Shown here: positions 14,262 through 22,167 of the stretch, one piece after another
How the letters are laid out: every line of letters starts with the position of its first letter
Position numbering within the stretch: position 1 is the first letter of the stretch
IMG/VR virus record: IMGVR_UViG_3300030117_005432
Location: 1 to 43,970 of that record
DNA length: 43,970 nucleotides
Strand: one strand, 5' to 3'
Source: a virus
The notes under the pieces: model-generated
What the model saw: the letters and a program-made list of their open reading frames with translations, nothing else
The model's database searches: none
What the model was told of the DNA's origin: nothing
Position numbers and translations under genes: made by a program

Positions 14262-15026
14262 TCAATAGTTGAGATTATCCTTTTGAATTATATATTCACG
14301 TACCATATTGCTTCTTACAATATCTTCTTGTGTGAATTGTACAATATCAAAGGATTGCATTGATGACAGTATTTCCATGAAATTGTGCATACCTTGTTTT
14401 TCTCGCTCGTTTCTGAAATCTGTCTGTTTAAAGTCACCACAAAAGAGTATCTTACAATTATCACCTATACGAGTGATGATTGAATCAAGTTCGTGAAAAT
14501 TCAGATTTTCACATTCATCAACAATGACGATAGTTCTCTTGAGAGTAACGCCACGAACATAAGAAGTTGATAGAAAGTTCAACCTTTCCTTCTTCTTTAC
14601 AACCTCAAAAGCGTCACCCCTTCCATAGAGTTCATTGATAATTGAACGATACGGCAGTTCATATACTTCTAGTTTCTGATGCAATGCGCCTGGGAGAAAA
14701 CCAACATCTCTTGTTGGCACAGCAGACCTTACTACAGTTATTGACTTATAAGGAGATGATTTTTCTGAAATTTCACGCAACGCAAGATACAGAGAAATAA
14801 ACGTTTTCCCTGTTCCAGCACATCCATGCAATAATAGATTGTATTTTTCATTATATGCATCAAAAGTATCCGACTGTGCTTGAGTTTTAGGCAGGATTTC
14901 TCTCAATGAAAGACCATCCATACGATTACTGATATTGTCGTTCTTACTTTTGATTAAGTATAAGTTTCTTTCTGATTGTTCTAATTCATTCAACTCATTG
15001 CGAAGTTTACGATTACGTTTCGCCAT
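14262..15026 (-). CDS. phoH: PhoH-like ATPase
   Basis: 254 residues. Walker A GCAGTGKT at 68-75 and Walker B IVIVDECEN at ~167-173, with the PhoH-type SITVVRSAVPTRDVGFLPG and ILFCGDFKQTDF segments. An N-terminal basic helix precedes the ATPase core. PhoH-like genes are very common in marine phages; proposed roles are in phosphate stress or RNA metabolism, but the function is not settled. It is followed by a hairpin and the oxygenase gene. Confidence 0.9.
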   Translation of the reverse strand: MAKRNRKLRNELNELEQSERNLYLIKSKNDNISNRMDGLSLREILPKTQAQSDTFDAYNEKYNLLLHGCAGTGKTFISLYLALREISEKSSPYKSITVVRSAVPTRDVGFLPGALHQKLEVYELPYRSIINELYGRGDAFEVVKKKERLNFLSTSYVRGVTLKRTIVIVDECENLNFHELDSIITRIGDNCKILFCGDFKQTDFRNEREKQGMHNFMEILSSMQSFDIVQFTQEDIVRSNMVREYIIQKDNLNY

Positions 15027-15045
15027 AGAGTCCTAAGAAATAAAG

Positions 15046-15297
15046 TTACCAAGTGTTTATGTTTGAACCTCGATGTGACTTTTTTATTTCTTTAAGACGA
15101 TCTCTGAATCCTGCATCAGGCTTCTTTCCTGCGAAATGCCATGGGTCACCTTGATATGGTGTGGCAAGTTGAAGAGTTACATCACTTTTGGAACACTCTG
15201 GACAAGGTTCCTCAGTGGGTTTTTTACGATCACGTATAAGCATATTCTTTTCAAAAGTATGACCACAAGCCATACATTGATAATCATAATAGGGCAT
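15046..15297 (-). CDS. FmdB-type zinc ribbon protein
   Basis: 83 residues from the ATG at 15297 (MPYYDYQCMACGHTFE); AAAGG lies 5 bases upstream, which favours it over the GTG at 15303. C8/C11 and C32/C35 form a zinc ribbon, the hallmark of the FmdB family of putative regulators. The C-terminal half is basic. It may bind nucleic acid. It overlaps the end of the upstream gene by 14 bp. Confidence 0.8.
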   Translation of the reverse strand: MPYYDYQCMACGHTFEKNMLIRDRKKPTEEPCPECSKSDVTLQLATPYQGDPWHFAGKKPDAGFRDRLKEIKKSHRGSNINTW

Positions 15298-15853
15298 ATT
15301 CACCTTTCTCTAAATTGTCAGAATACCATAATGGTATATTGCCCATTTTCCATTTCGCAAACTCATGTTTATACTTTATATAGTAATTACGATATGCATC
15401 AAGAGATGACCCGACAATCTTTGCATCATCGGGCATACATTGAGGTGGTTCTGTCATGTCTGACATTGAAATATTCTGAGGACGAATTTGTAGAGGGAAG
15501 GTTAACTTCCTTGCGGTTTCGTGTATCTTACCATATCGTTTAAAAAATTCAACACACAACGTAACAAAACAATTGTACAACCAATCGTAATTCCCACTAG
15601 AGGAGCGAACCCATATACCGCTAGGATGTTGTATATGTGAAGCAAGGTAAAGTTCTCGTTCTCTATCATCTGGTAATCTCCATCTTTTTGCTTTTCTACC
15701 AGTTTTTGTTTGACCCCATTCCATAGTGCCGTCAAGAACACGATGAGCAGTAGACAATAGTTGTCCATACTCAATAATCATTTTGCAACAATGTTTGTCA
15801 CAGTGCATACGTGCAGCCTCTATCGGACTTGTATGCAAATAAAATACATTCAT
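15284..15853 (-). CDS. Conserved phage protein with HCDKHCCKM motif
   Basis: 189 residues. The N-terminus MNVFYLHTSPIEAARMHCDK continues into HCCKMIIEYGQLLSTAHRVL; related phage proteins show HCDKHVVKMxxES, and some are annotated as pyrimidine-dimer glycosylase-like. I cannot confirm that activity. WRLPDD and YLASHIQHPSGIWVRSSSGN are further conserved-looking blocks. His/Cys residues at the N-terminus may bind metal. Confidence 0.75.
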   Translation of the reverse strand: MNVFYLHTSPIEAARMHCDKHCCKMIIEYGQLLSTAHRVLDGTMEWGQTKTGRKAKRWRLPDDRERELYLASHIQHPSGIWVRSSSGNYDWLYNCFVTLCVEFFKRYGKIHETARKLTFPLQIRPQNISMSDMTEPPQCMPDDAKIVGSSLDAYRNYYIKYKHEFAKWKMGNIPLWYSDNLEKGEYALL

Positions 15854-15854
15854 A

Positions 15855-16130
15855 TCAATTTTTTACAATAAGATTCCCATCATTATCGATCCAATCATTA
15901 CATGACCCAACATTACATTTCCATTTAATTTTTTTGGTTACTGACTTTCTTTCTACTTTATCGATTTTTATTTTGATTTTAGATATTAGTTTATCGATAC
16001 AAGTTGGACATTCACCAGTATCCATAACTAAAGGACATCCAGCTGGTGCAATACAAACTCTTTCAATTTTTGACCACGCTGACTCGTACATCGCACACAT
16101 AACAAATACCGATAACAACAATTTTTTCAT
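15855..16130 (-). CDS. Small secreted cysteine-containing protein, unknown
   Basis: 91 residues. MKKLLLSVFVMCAMYESAWS is a signal peptide. The mature part has six cysteines (VCIAPAGC, ECPTC, KCNVGSC) and ends with a short DNDG-containing tail. No family is recognised. It has its own sigma70 promoter (16158-16186) and a strong AGGAGA ribosome site, so it is probably expressed early. Confidence 0.7.
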   Translation of the reverse strand: MKKLLLSVFVMCAMYESAWSKIERVCIAPAGCPLVMDTGECPTCIDKLISKIKIKIDKVERKSVTKKIKWKCNVGSCNDWIDNDGNLIVKN

Positions 16131-16157
16131 AGTAATCTCCTATCAGTTCATGATTAT

Positions 16158-16186
16158 AGTATACATCATCGAACTTATAATGTCAA
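16158..16186 (-). promoter_or_regulatory. Sigma70 promoter for the secreted gene at 16130
   Basis: Minus strand TTGACA (16186-16181), 17-bp spacer, TATACT (16163-16158); AGGAGA and the ATG follow about 20-30 bases on. Confidence 0.75.
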
Positions 16187-16198
16187 GTTTTGAGTTGT

Positions 16199-16801
16199 TT
16201 ATCGGTATTTTTTTGACTTGTAAAAGATGTGTCTGTCAATAGTAGCCATCTTTTTCTTGGTATATGCCCATGATGGATATTTCTCCATCCAATTAGCGTG
16301 ATAGTGTGTCGAACCATCCGTAATGTCGATGAGAATATCGGCATAATGTTTTTTGAGTGCAATCTCTGCAACATCAAGAGAAGTATCCCAAGTTCTTCCC
16401 TTTTTCGGTTTGTCTACTAGGCCATCACAGTACCATGAAAATTGACATCTGTCTCTAAGTGGATATTTTTTATCCACTTTCTTATCATGATAGTGTTTAC
16501 CTTCTTTTACTACACTACATATCGTGTTTGGGTAGTCACTTGAATTTTTTCTATTGATAGTGACATTTGCTACCGCTAGCTTCCCTGCTGTACTTTCGAC
16601 TCCTGCCTCAAAGTAGATGTTTAGCGCAAGACACTCTAATTCTTCATTAGAGTAAGTAATGTTGCTAAAATAATCGGGTTTGAGTGATAAAGTTGCTGGT
16701 TCTATTATGAATAAAGAATCGCTTACTTTACTGTTCGTAGGAGTTGAAAGAATCAAAAGTGCAGTTAAAAGAGTAAGACAATATCTTACCGCTTTAATCA
16801 T
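16199..16801 (-). CDS. Secreted cell wall hydrolase, SleB type (endolysin candidate)
   Basis: 200 residues from the ATG at 16801, chosen because AAAGGA lies 6 bases upstream and it begins a signal peptide or signal anchor (MIKAVRYCLTLLTALLILS). A longer frame runs upstream through the end of the previous gene but has no such signals. The SleB/Hydrolase_2 domain is clear: CLALNIYFEAGVESTAGKLA with catalytic Glu at residue 65, AVANVTINR, and CQFSWYCDG. It should cleave peptidoglycan in the periplasm and is the best lysin candidate in the window. Confidence 0.85.
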   Translation of the reverse strand: MIKAVRYCLTLLTALLILSTPTNSKVSDSLFIIEPATLSLKPDYFSNITYSNEELECLALNIYFEAGVESTAGKLAVANVTINRKNSSDYPNTICSVVKEGKHYHDKKVDKKYPLRDRCQFSWYCDGLVDKPKKGRTWDTSLDVAEIALKKHYADILIDITDGSTHYHANWMEKYPSWAYTKKKMATIDRHIFYKSKKYR

Positions 16802-16878
16802 GCGTTTCCTTTGTTCGGTTTCTAAGTCAATCAAGAATTTGAATTGATATAACCATCTTAACCAAAGTGTACTTATAT

Positions 16879-17355
16879 TTATGCGTTTTCGACTTCTGCT
16901 TTTGGTTGTTCCTCTTCCGTAACTGAAGTGGTTGATTTCTCTTCTTGTTCTGGGAGTAAGTCCGGCCATGTGTCTTTTACAAGTTTGTAGGTGAGTCCCT
17001 TATAGGACAACTTCTGATCCTTAACAGCAATGAGGATTTGCGCTTCATCTGGACTCAATCGTTCCAATAAAGTAACAAACATCGCTTCTCTTTTTACCAT
17101 AGGAATTTTATGTCCTGCATTGGTGTAATACTCCAACTTCTTTGCTTCAAACATCAAACTTGTATCAGCAGAAGTTTGGTTTTCATTGTAAGGTGGAGCG
17201 CCAGGTGGAATCAACCAAGTAGCGTCTGGATGAAAATTTTGTTGAAGGAGTGCTTTCAAAGACCACGAATCGTTTTTCTTGAGTACATCCCTCTTATCTT
17301 CTCTTGTCTTGGCTTTTGCAACATCTTCCAAGACCTCTGCAATACTTAATGCCAT
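16879..17355 (-). CDS. Conserved marine T4-like phage protein, unknown
   Basis: 158 residues from the ATG at 17355, with AGGAGA 6 bases upstream. Helical and acidic at the C-terminus (EEQEEKSTTSVTEEEQ). The segment LKALLQQNFHPDATWLIPPG followed by APPY and the later FVTLLERLSPDEAQILIAVK resemble a conserved family of marine myovirus proteins next to glycosyltransferase genes. No function is known to me. Translation is coupled by TGATG to the upstream gene. Confidence 0.8.
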   Translation of the reverse strand: MALSIAEVLEDVAKAKTREDKRDVLKKNDSWSLKALLQQNFHPDATWLIPPGAPPYNENQTSADTSLMFEAKKLEYYTNAGHKIPMVKREAMFVTLLERLSPDEAQILIAVKDQKLSYKGLTYKLVKDTWPDLLPEQEEKSTTSVTEEEQPKAEVENA

Positions 17356-17948
17356 CACATATCTCCTATAAATTGTTTATCTGTCATTGCAACTGTTTCG
17401 TTCTTTATATATTCACGATTTTCTTGAGTTATAAACTCACTTTCATCCATATCCTTAGTCCAGACCATATTGATGTCTGGATAAAACACACCCACCGACC
17501 TCTTAGGTGTTCCATCTGGATAGTAAGCCATTGCAACACACTTAGAAATAACTTTGTGTTCTTCGTTTTTTCCAGAGTACATTGCAATCCAATCACCTGT
17601 CTTCAGATAGTGTTCGCACATACGAATGTATGCTCGTTTGTTATCTGCAAGATTAGATGCAATCTGTCTATCTTGTGGACTATTTTTTGCACTACGTGCT
17701 TGTTTGTTGTACTGAGAAACCAAATCTTTAGATTCCTTTATCCACTCTTTGACGTTCTTAAAAGAGTACTCATCCTCTTCTGGAAGTGCAAGGACAACCT
17801 TACTCACATTCTTGTACTCTGCTGGTTTGCGTTTCTTTCGCATTTCAATCATGCGTTGACGAAGAGCCTCACGTTGTTCCTCTGTAATTTTGCGAGTACG
17901 TTTTACTTTCATGGGTTTGCGTTCAACTACGATTTTCTTTCTTGCCAT
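17355..17948 (-). CDS. Basic conserved phage protein, unknown
   Basis: 197 residues. The first ~45 residues are strongly basic (RKKIVVERKPMKVKRTRKIT), suggesting RNA or DNA binding. The C-terminal half has GDWIAMYSGKNEEHKVISKC and YYPDGTPKRSVGVFYPDI, a beta-rich domain. Sits between an unknown gene and a glycosyltransferase, overlapping both by single bases, so probably translated with them. Confidence 0.8.
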   Translation of the reverse strand: MARKKIVVERKPMKVKRTRKITEEQREALRQRMIEMRKKRKPAEYKNVSKVVLALPEEDEYSFKNVKEWIKESKDLVSQYNKQARSAKNSPQDRQIASNLADNKRAYIRMCEHYLKTGDWIAMYSGKNEEHKVISKCVAMAYYPDGTPKRSVGVFYPDINMVWTKDMDESEFITQENREYIKNETVAMTDKQFIGDM

Positions 17949-18976
17949 TATGATTTTTGCTCCTTAGAACGTTCTATGTTATTTTTGATTGTCTTCAACA
18001 TCATCTCCCACTGTTTAGCGGTAGTTTCAATGTCGTAGTGCATATCAAAATATTGTTTCTGAAAACCAAGACCAGCCTGAACCGATGGTTCCCAGAAATT
18101 GTCAATTGCATCCTTCAAAACGTATGCAAACTTCCTTGCGTGTTCTGTCTTATCTTGGACAAAACCATACATCCATGCAAAGTTCGCACAAGTTTCTGGA
18201 AGGACTGCAAGATTCGGACACACAACAACACACCCTGCACTCATCGCTTCAATCACAGAAATACACGCTGTCTCTGGATAGACATTTGGATATGCGAGAA
18301 TATGGGTCTGCTGAAGTGCAGTACGAATTTCCTCGTTGGATACACTTCCATGATAATTAACATTTGGAGTGTCCCGACATACTTGATAAAGTTTCTCATA
18401 ATCTTTATCTCTTTCTTCCCAACCATAGATTTTGAAACTAGAATAAATGTCCAGTTCTACATTTTCTAGTTTTAATGCACGAAAAGCTCCAATCAAAACA
18501 TCAAGACCACGATGAGGTGTGGAGATATATGCAAGTCGAATTGGTCCTTCACTTGGTTTTGTATGAACAGGTATTGGAACTATTGCGTTCTTGAGAACCA
18601 CACTCTTTTCATATTCAATTCCAAGGTCAAGATGATATTTCTCTAATGACCAATCAGAAGGAAATACGAAGCGCTCAAACTTATCTCTTGATTCTTTGTT
18701 CTTGAGAAACTGGACCTCTGGATCTTGTGATGTATCTTGAAACCATAGTATTCTTGGTTTTTCCTCTAACTCACGAACTCTTGAAAGAATGACTTGAAAG
18801 TAACTCCACAAGTCCTCAGGCACTCTTTCTTTGACTCTTCCGTAGATGAGTTCACTACCACCCTTTGCATTTTTTGATGCTTCAACTACATCTTCAGAAA
18901 TGTATGGTAGTCCTTCCTCCCTTTTTCTTTTCATTTCCTCAATCTTTGAGGTATCAAAATTCATCATACCACTCAT
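17948..18976 (-). CDS. Glycosyltransferase family 4-like
   Basis: 342 residues. The C-terminal Rossmann half is typical of GT4 enzymes: IRLAYISTPHRGLDVLIGAF, NVNYHGSVSNEEI, THILAYPNVYPETACISVIE with the E-x7-E motif, and AMSAGCVVVCPNLAVLPET. The N-terminal half includes PRILWFQDTSQDPEV. The acceptor is unknown; phage uses include sugar addition to virion proteins, DNA bases or host surface. The start overlaps the previous gene by ATGA. Confidence 0.88.
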   Translation of the reverse strand: MSGMMNFDTSKIEEMKRKREEGLPYISEDVVEASKNAKGGSELIYGRVKERVPEDLWSYFQVILSRVRELEEKPRILWFQDTSQDPEVQFLKNKESRDKFERFVFPSDWSLEKYHLDLGIEYEKSVVLKNAIVPIPVHTKPSEGPIRLAYISTPHRGLDVLIGAFRALKLENVELDIYSSFKIYGWEERDKDYEKLYQVCRDTPNVNYHGSVSNEEIRTALQQTHILAYPNVYPETACISVIEAMSAGCVVVCPNLAVLPETCANFAWMYGFVQDKTEHARKFAYVLKDAIDNFWEPSVQAGLGFQKQYFDMHYDIETTAKQWEMMLKTIKNNIERSKEQKS

Positions 18977-19314
18977 TCAGGCTCTCCAATCTTGTCTATC
19001 ATTTCAATTTTTTCAAGTGCATCCAGACCATCTTCTTGATAATAACGACCACCCTTTTCAAAGTCAGTAGAGTAGATGATTTCGTCATTTCTACGAATAT
19101 CGTCAAGAATACGATTTATTGTTTCCCAGATTGCCGCTTGTGGAGTTTCAGGAACAAAATCTGAAAACCAACCTTCATCGTCTGGGAAAGTATCTATAAT
19201 AATAGGATGTTCTGTATAACCAGTTGGAGTGCCATCGTTGTCGTAAAACACCTCATGTATCGCAAGGCGACCACTCTCAACATCTTTGACTAATCTGTGA
19301 TTCCAATGACTCAT
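18973..19314 (-). CDS. Conserved phage protein, unknown
   Basis: 113 residues. Starts MSHWNHRLVKDVESGRLAIH and has a beta-rich N-terminal half (EVFYDNDGTPTGYTEHPI) and an acidic helical end. Similar short proteins occur widely in marine T4-like phages, without known role. It follows a sigma70 promoter at 19353-19381 and precedes the glycosyltransferase. Confidence 0.78.
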   Translation of the reverse strand: MSHWNHRLVKDVESGRLAIHEVFYDNDGTPTGYTEHPIIIDTFPDDEGWFSDFVPETPQAAIWETINRILDDIRRNDEIIYSTDFEKGGRYYQEDGLDALEKIEMIDKIGEPE

Positions 19315-19338
19315 ATGTGTTTTTTCATTTAATCATTA

Positions 19339-19352
19339 ATGACTACAGTCAT
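19339..19352. repeat. Perfect short palindrome at a promoter start site
   Basis: ATGACT-AC-AGTCAT lies immediately downstream of the -10 box (19353-19358) of the minus-strand promoter. It could be an operator or a 5' hairpin of the transcript. Confidence 0.35.
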
Positions 19353-19381
19353 ACTATAACAATTTTATTCGTCTTTGTCAA
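19353..19381 (-). promoter_or_regulatory. Sigma70 promoter upstream of the gene at 19314
   Basis: Minus strand TTGACA (19381-19376), 17-bp spacer, TATAGT (19358-19353). The -35 box lies within the end of the small ORF at 19365. Confidence 0.7.
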
Positions 19382-19499
19382 GTTTTTTCATACGTTCAGA
19401 TTGTTGTATCTTTTTTTCCAAAACACTATCCACATGACGTTTGAGTTCTCTGAGTTGTAATATATTCATAGATTCCAAATAAACCTTCGTCCATGTCAT
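19365..19499 (-). CDS. 44-residue basic helical protein, unknown
   Basis: ATG at 19499, TAA at 19367-19365. The product starts MTWTKVYLESMNILQLRELK and ends in a charged helix with many Lys/Glu. AGGA lies 9 bases upstream. It fills most of the space between the RuvC-like gene and the next promoter. No family recognised. Confidence 0.5.
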   Translation of the reverse strand: MTWTKVYLESMNILQLRELKRHVDSVLEKKIQQSERMKKLDKDE

Positions 19500-19504
19500 C
19501 ATAA

Positions 19505-20083
19505 TCAAGTATCCTTATTCAAGAGTTTTAAACCAGCCTTTGCAATATAAAACGAATCTACAATATCAGAAACAGGGTTTCCAATCTGTTTTGATTTAGG
19601 TGATAATTTTTCTTGTAATTCAATTTTTGTCTCTGACACAAAGGTTTCATACATCAAATCTTTATTAGCATTTCCCTTACCAGTAGCAAATTTCTTGACA
19701 ACTGTAGGCGGTAACGTTTCATAGATAAATCCAGATGACCTCAAAGTTTTCTTGAGTATTCCTGTGTTCTCTGCAATATGAAATACTCTACCTGTGGCTC
19801 CAAATGCATAATCTTCAAGAAAAACTCTTTGTACTCTATTATTATACCATCGTATTCTCTCAAGAACCCAACTAGACAATGCAGAGAATCTTTCAATATC
19901 ATCTGTGTATTCTGGATAGTCGTAAGAATAAATCTTGTCAAAAGATTTTTGTGACTTAGTTTGTTTGAGAAAATGGAAAGTGCAGTTTTCAAAGGTGATG
20001 TCATCATTCACCACCTTTGCAACACATACCGCTGGAGAAGTTAGAGAGTAATCAACTCCAGCAACATATCCATCAGATTTCAT
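19505..20083 (-). CDS. RuvC-like Holliday junction resolvase
   Basis: 192 residues. RNase H-fold motifs: AGVDYSLTSPAVCVA (D11), VQRVFLEDYAFGATGR (E90) and NPVSDIVDSFYIA (D173, D176). These four acidic residues match the RuvC catalytic set. Marine T4-like phages often carry such a gene where T4 has endonuclease VII (gp49); the role would be resolving branched DNA before packaging. Confidence 0.82.
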   Translation of the reverse strand: MKSDGYVAGVDYSLTSPAVCVAKVVNDDITFENCTFHFLKQTKSQKSFDKIYSYDYPEYTDDIERFSALSSWVLERIRWYNNRVQRVFLEDYAFGATGRVFHIAENTGILKKTLRSSGFIYETLPPTVVKKFATGKGNANKDLMYETFVSETKIELQEKLSPKSKQIGNPVSDIVDSFYIAKAGLKLLNKDT

Positions 20084-20207
20084 CCTCGTCTTCTACTTCA
20101 TATACAATGCCGCAGAAAGGACAGTGTTCAGGAACGAATCCCTCTTCAAATGAAATGGTATATTCTGCATTACAATTTGGACATTCAAAATCAGCGTCTA
20201 TCAACAT
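20073..20207 (-). CDS. 44-residue zinc ribbon protein
   Basis: ATG at 20207 with AAGGA 4 bases upstream. C9-x2-C12 and C29-x2-C32 (FECPNCNAEY, EHCPFCGIVY) form a compact zinc ribbon; the last ten residues are acidic. It overlaps the RuvC-like start by 11 bp and follows nrdJ by 7 bases, so it is part of the primase-nrdJ operon. Function unknown. Confidence 0.75.
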   Translation of the reverse strand: MLIDADFECPNCNAEYTISFEEGFVPEHCPFCGIVYEVEDEDEI

Positions 20208-20214
20208 AACTTCC

Positions 20215-22167
20215 TTATAAGTCCACTACTTCACATCCTCCGTCACCAGAAGAACAGGCTAACTCTTGTGCTCCGATTGTGTAATCCTGTGCTTCATAGT
20301 TTGAAAGTAGTGCCCAATCCACTTCCTGTGGAATTGTTTTGAGTGCTTCTTCGTATTCTTCCTTACTGCAATCTTGGTAAGGTGCTTGTCTGTATGTATG
20401 CTCACTGAAAGGAAGAAAAGAAATACCACTGATTGTGTCAAAATTATCCCAAACCCAAGAACCAACTTCCATCCATTCGTTCTCTTTGACAGAAATGGTT
20501 ACAGATGGTTTGTGTTCACACCAATGAGTTTGGTATGTCATCCAAAGTTTTAATTGGTCAATTGCAGTCATATCTTGTCTGCAAACAGCATTTTCTGGTG
20601 ATTGCATCGGAAAAGAGAATACAGTTGTGTGTTTTGGTTTCATCACATCTGCTTCATTTGGAAACCCTGCATCCTTCATCATTTTGCAGAGCGGGTCTTT
20701 GTTATCCGCTCGTACTGTTCTAATATAATAAGGATTATGACGAGCATGTATACCAGAGGCAGAATCAACAAGCTGACTAACTGTACCAGAAGGTTTAACG
20801 CAAGTGATTGCCGCTGATTGTGGGATTCCGAGTTTTTCTGACCACTCTTTGTTTGTTTTGATTGCTTCTTCTCGTAGTTCGTCCAATAACTTTTCAAGAC
20901 CTTCCTCCTGTCCATTTGTTTTTGGGTTGTCCATTATTCCTGTGAGGGAAACTCCAAGGAGTCTTTCTTCATCGCAGTTTCGTTTCCATTCTTTTGTGAG
21001 GTACTTGAAATTGGTAAGAGTGGATTGGAAAGTGCCAAGGATTGTCGCAAGTTTAACTTTCTGGCGAAGTGATTTAGCAGTGTCCCATCTACGAATAACG
21101 ACTTCTGAGAGGTTGCAAAATTCTCTGCTTCTAAGAATGATCTCAGAGCAGGGGTTAGTTCCAAAATCTTCTCTTGGTTGTCTTCTTTCTTGCTCATCTG
21201 TATTCATCCTTTCTACTTGCTTCATGGCAGAAACACCATTATAGATTCCTCTTTCACCTGACTTGGAATCATAGAGTGACAACCATTCTCTCATAAAAGT
21301 TCCAATGTCTGGTCTTCCCTTGTAATTGACCGAATTGTTTGCGAGTGCTCTTTGTGGTTGTGACTCCCACCATTGACCTGACTTTGCGTGTCTCATCGTT
21401 TCGTCATTCAGATTTGAAAGTGAGATCAAAGCACTTCTGCGAACTCCACCCACCACTACGATTTCTGCAATCTTGCAAACGAGATCATGACACTCAACTG
21501 GTTTTAGTTTTCGTCCAGCTGCATTACGAAACATATTGACTGAAAAATTAAAAAGGTCATCCAATGGTTCTGGACCAGATGCACGACCACCAAATGTCTT
21601 GAGTGGTTTCCCTGCAGCACGGACTTTTGACAAATCCCAATTCGGAACCTGACCTGTCCAAAGTAAACTGTAAAGTTCTTTAAGTGCTTTTGCCCATCCA
21701 AGTTTTGAATCTGCAACGACAATGGTTGTGTCAGTTGGATGAAACTCTTCTGCAATTGGTGACATTTGATTTACAAACTCGTCCTCTACAGAGAATCCAA
21801 CACCAGTTCCATTCATCAACACGTAAAGAATCTCATCAAAAGACCTTGGAGAATCAACTTTTACGTAAGAACAATTGTATCCTGCAACGTTTTCTTTCTT
21901 GAGTGCCTCACCAGCGGTCATCAAACATCTCATCGATGGCATCACATCAAGAGCGAGAACACCCTGTTTCATCTCTTCCAGTTCTCCGTTCTCTAAAGTG
22001 TAGTCGCATTGTTCTTGTAAGTGTTCTTGGAAAAAACTAAAATAACGATTGACTGTTTCTGCCCAGGTTTCACGGCGTTCATTTTCATAGTCCCACCTTG
22101 CATACCTTGATAAGTGGATGAATTGTTGATATTGTGTGGGTAATACAGCTGGGTCTTGTAACTTCAT
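20215..22167 (-). CDS. nrdJ: Adenosylcobalamin-dependent (class II) ribonucleotide reductase
   Basis: 650 residues from the ATG at 22167 (GGAG upstream; ATGA overlap with primase). A TTG 12 bases further up is less likely. The monomeric class II pattern is clear: NVAGYNCSYVKVDSPRSFDE (redox Cys), DFGTNPCSEIILRSREFCNL (radical Cys, Glu and second redox Cys), CVKPSGTVSQLVDSASGIHA, and the C-terminal CSSGDGGCEVV pair. It makes deoxynucleotides from ribonucleotides using vitamin B12, with no oxygen need. Classical T4 uses class I NrdAB instead. No cobalamin riboswitch is visible. Confidence 0.92.
   Translation of the reverse strand: MKLQDPAVLPTQYQQFIHLSRYARWDYENERRETWAETVNRYFSFFQEHLQEQCDYTLENGELEEMKQGVLALDVMPSMRCLMTAGEALKKENVAGYNCSYVKVDSPRSFDEILYVLMNGTGVGFSVEDEFVNQMSPIAEEFHPTDTTIVVADSKLGWAKALKELYSLLWTGQVPNWDLSKVRAAGKPLKTFGGRASGPEPLDDLFNFSVNMFRNAAGRKLKPVECHDLVCKIAEIVVVGGVRRSALISLSNLNDETMRHAKSGQWWESQPQRALANNSVNYKGRPDIGTFMREWLSLYDSKSGERGIYNGVSAMKQVERMNTDEQERRQPREDFGTNPCSEIILRSREFCNLSEVVIRRWDTAKSLRQKVKLATILGTFQSTLTNFKYLTKEWKRNCDEERLLGVSLTGIMDNPKTNGQEEGLEKLLDELREEAIKTNKEWSEKLGIPQSAAITCVKPSGTVSQLVDSASGIHARHNPYYIRTVRADNKDPLCKMMKDAGFPNEADVMKPKHTTVFSFPMQSPENAVCRQDMTAIDQLKLWMTYQTHWCEHKPSVTISVKENEWMEVGSWVWDNFDTISGISFLPFSEHTYRQAPYQDCSKEEYEEALKTIPQEVDWALLSNYEAQDYTIGAQELACSSGDGGCEVVDL

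Noticed and set aside
16802-16969. N-terminal extension of the SleB lysin
   Set aside because: The extension overlaps another gene, has no signals, and would hide the signal peptide that starts at 16801.
17304-18038. A 244-codon plus-strand frame rich in Cys/Phe/His
   Set aside because: Antisense to two well-supported minus-strand genes with ATGA/TAATG junctions; no ribosome site.
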